This document shows, one piece after another, positions 62,033 through 64,000 of a stretch of 64,000 nucleotides of DNA. The position numbers and the translations under genes are program-made. This DNA is from Planctomycetota bacterium. GTDB lineage: Bacteria; Planctomycetota; PLA2; JAEUHO01. The notes below the pieces were generated by a model. That model did no database searches. It had not been told where the DNA came from and saw only the letters and a program-made list of their open reading frames with translations. The stretch spans positions 1 through 64,000 of the forward strand of contig JAJDEN010000045.1 in the NCBI GenBank assembly GCA_029259775.1. The letters run 5' to 3'. Each line of letters starts with the position of its first letter. Positions within the stretch are counted from its first letter, which is position 1.

Positions 62033-64000
62033 ATGCTCGAGCTCGTCATCACCTGCCCCGGCCAACCCGAACTCGTGCTGGAGGTCGGCGACGCGCCCAT
62101 CACCGTCGGCCGAGGTGAGGATTGCAGCGCCTTCCTCATCGAGAAGAAGGCCAGCCGCAAGCACCTGACGATCCGCCGGACACGGAGCGGCAGCGTCGTC
62201 GCCGAGGATCACGATTCCTCGAACGGGACGTGGTTCGTGGCCGACGCAGGAGAAGACCAGCGGTTCCTGCGGCGCGTGTTCGAAGAGGGCGACGTGCTGC
62301 GGATCGGCGACACGCGGATCCAGCTCCGTCCCTCCGCCGGGGCCGCAGCCGCCGCGCCCGTCGTCTCTGGGACGCTCATGCTGCAGCCGGCCAGTTCGGA
62401 CGCGCCGAAGGCTCCCCAGCCCGAGCCGCAACCGGCCATGGCGCGGACCCCTTCGGTCGAGGCGCGCTGGGACGACGAACCGCGCCCGAGCCGCCAGCCC
62501 GAGAGCAACAAGGCCCTCACCCGCGGCCTGATCATCTGCGCCGCGGCCATCGCCGTGTTCGCGGGCGTGGAGCTCTATCTCGGCAAGAAGGCCGGGCAGA
62601 AGTCCGTGCGCAAGGAAGCGCATCTGGAAGCGCTGCGCATCCTGGAGCACGTGGGCGGCAGCACGGAGGAGTTCGCGAAGCTGCGCGACGGCTTCCGCGC
62701 GAAGCACCCGATGGCGCCGGAGCTCATGACGCTCAATCGCTACCTCGAGCGCATGCGCGACCGCGAGGCGTTCGTCCGTACCAAGCGCGACGCGCTCAAC
62801 CAACTGCAGGGCCAGATGGACCTCGCCCAGCGCTCCGACGTACGCATGCGCCTGCTGCAGCTCATGCGCGAGTTGCCCGATCAGCCCGACTACGTCCAGG
62901 ACATCACCCGCATGCTCACCGACCTCGACCGCCGCAAGGCCGCCGAGGATCTCGAGGTGCTGCGTACGCTGGAGGCCAGCGTCTCGAAGCTGCGTGCGAA
63001 GAAGGAGTACGCGCGTGCGCAACGCCTACTCCGCGCGTTCGAGAGCACGCACGAGGGCATGGGCGTCGAAGCCGCCGAGCGCTGGCGCGCCCTCTCGGCC
63101 GACGTGACCGAGGAGGTCCAGGCCACGTCCGCAGCTCTCTGGAAGACCTACGGGCTCGAGAAGGATCCGAGCAAGCAGCGCGCCTTGCTGGCTGAGGCCT
63201 GGCCGGCCCTCGTCGGCACCAAGGCCGGCGACCTGATCAGCGAGAAGCTGCGTTCGGCCGCTGCGCTGGCCGCACCGCGCACCGGCACGCCCTGGGTTCC
63301 GGGGCAGCCGGCGCGTCCTGGCACACAGCCTGGCAACGCCACGCCGAGCGTGCCCACCGTCACCGACGAGCTCCTCGCCCGCGCGAAGAAGGCCGAGGAA
63401 CTCCTGAGCCAGCGCGATTGGGTAGGGGGGCGGGCCGCGCTCGCTGACCTCGCCGTGAAAGCCGAGGGCGGCCGCCTGCAGGTCGAGTGGAAGGCGCGCC
63501 TCGGCGAAGTCGACAGCGTGCTCGGCCTCGTGCGCACGCTGGCCGAGGCCGCGGACGCCGAGCGCAAGCCGCGCCGCAAGCTCTCCTCGGGCTCGTGGTC
63601 GGTGACGAACGCCGACCCGGCCCAGGTCACGTTGACGTCCAAGCGCAAGGGCTCGCTCATCCACAAGTGGAGCGACCTGCCGGAGCAGGACGTGCTGACC
63701 CTGCTGACGCCGGCGCGCATCACGGTGCCCCAGCGCAAGGCCGTCGCGATCCTTGCGGCCAACCTGGGTGACCGGAAGGCCTTCGTTGAGGCCCTGTTGC
63801 CGGTCTACGAGAAGGGCGGCGATCTCGCCGGCCTGAACACGGTCGTGGCGCGACACCTCTACGGACGCTCGACGCCGCCGGAGGGTGGGTACCGGGCCTA
63901 CAAGGGCGAGTTGCTCGATGCGGCCGGCTTCAAGCGGCGGCAGACCCAAGAGCGCGTGGCGTTCCTCAAGACCGACGCCGATCGCGTGCTCGGTCTGCTC
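62033..64000 (+). CDS. FHA-domain membrane protein, cut by window end
   Basis: The open frame from ATG 62033 (AGGAAGAGG upstream) continues to the last base, at least 656 codons, so the 3-prime end is missing. Residues 1-100 are an FHA domain: APITVGRGEDCSAFLIEKKA, SRKHLTI, DSSNGTWFV and VLRIGDTRIQLRP. A Pro-rich linker follows, then one membrane segment (LIICAAAIAVFAGVELYL at about 168-185). The rest is helical with coiled-coil and TPR-like character (DLEVLRTLEASVSKLRAKKE, YARAQRLLRAFESTHEG). FHA would be cytosolic and the helical part periplasmic. It may read phosphothreonine made by a Hanks kinase such as the one at 50515. Function unknown. Confidence 0.75.
   Translation, partial: MLELVITCPGQPELVLEVGDAPITVGRGEDCSAFLIEKKASRKHLTIRRTRSGSVVAEDHDSSNGTWFVADAGEDQRFLRRVFEEGDVLRIGDTRIQLRPSAGAAAAAPVVSGTLMLQPASSDAPKAPQPEPQPAMARTPSVEARWDDEPRPSRQPESNKALTRGLIICAAAIAVFAGVELYLGKKAGQKSVRKEAHLEALRILEHVGGSTEEFAKLRDGFRAKHPMAPELMTLNRYLERMRDREAFVRTKRDALNQLQGQMDLAQRSDVRMRLLQLMRELPDQPDYVQDITRMLTDLDRRKAAEDLEVLRTLEASVSKLRAKKEYARAQRLLRAFESTHEGMGVEAAERWRALSADVTEEVQATSAALWKTYGLEKDPSKQRALLAEAWPALVGTKAGDLISEKLRSAAALAAPRTGTPWVPGQPARPGTQPGNATPSVPTVTDELLARAKKAEELLSQRDWVGGRAALADLAVKAEGGRLQVEWKARLGEVDSVLGLVRTLAEAADAERKPRRKLSSGSWSVTNADPAQVTLTSKRKGSLIHKWSDLPEQDVLTLLTPARITVPQRKAVAILAANLGDRKAFVEALLPVYEKGGDLAGLNTVVARHLYGRSTPPEGGYRAYKGELLDAAGFKRRQTQERVAFLKTDADRVLGLL

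Overview
The window is about 68% GC by eye, has tightly packed genes on both strands, and shows no rRNA, tRNA, CRISPR array, insertion sequence or phage gene. The family mix points to Planctomycetota: a Trx/PDZ selenoprotein, PepSY and GYF_2 proteins, a von Hippel-Lindau beta domain, DUF1080, exported HEAT, CHAT and squalene-cyclase-fold proteins, a Ser/Thr kinase, and FHA proteins including an FHA-GAF-sigma54 activator. A high-GC lineage of that phylum is the best guess; no marker here fixes the class.

Layout. 1-14.2 kb: an in-frame-TGA gene (probable selenoprotein), PepSY and GYF_2 proteins, uppS, a PhoX-like Tat lipoprotein, a sugar kinase-RapZ fusion paired with a MurU-like nucleotidyltransferase, a GNAT, thiI, an NAD-type isocitrate dehydrogenase, a ceramidase, a Lon-substrate-domain protein and a response regulator. 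14.3-30.3 kb: exported proteins (PDZ/cyclase fold, cyclase fold, zincin with VHL domain, HEAT, DUF1080, ice-binding fold), a 1574-residue DUF4011 helicase-nuclease that may be a defence gene, and larB. 30.5-36.5 kb: a CHAT/TPR protein, a frameshifted DinB gene and a beta-propeller lipoprotein. 37-45.2 kb: a complete phosphate regulon in the order phoR-phoB-pstS-phoU-pstC-pstA-pstB2-pstB1, with a three-unit Pho box before pstS and a hairpin after it. 45.3-56.5 kb: housekeeping and signalling genes (carA, purA, cdsA, phoH, ybeY, a protein kinase, rpmB, a UvrD-type helicase and a sigma54 activator). 56.7-64 kb: large exported proteins of unknown function, one with an in-frame amber codon, an atypical regulator, and an FHA membrane protein cut by the window edge.

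The most notable observations are: (1) a TGA between CVP and AGC of a thioredoxin-like domain, followed by a good bacterial SECIS-like hairpin; (2) two tandem PstB ATPases whose motif losses are complementary, as expected for a heterodimer with one consensus and one degenerate ATP site; (3) PhoU fused to a low-molecular-weight phosphatase fold that has lost its catalytic Cys and Arg; (4) a Pho box of three 7-mers at an exact 11-base period; (5) a kinase-RapZ fusion next to a MurU-like enzyme; (6) several small families of intergenic hairpin repeats, one of them with compensatory base changes between copies.
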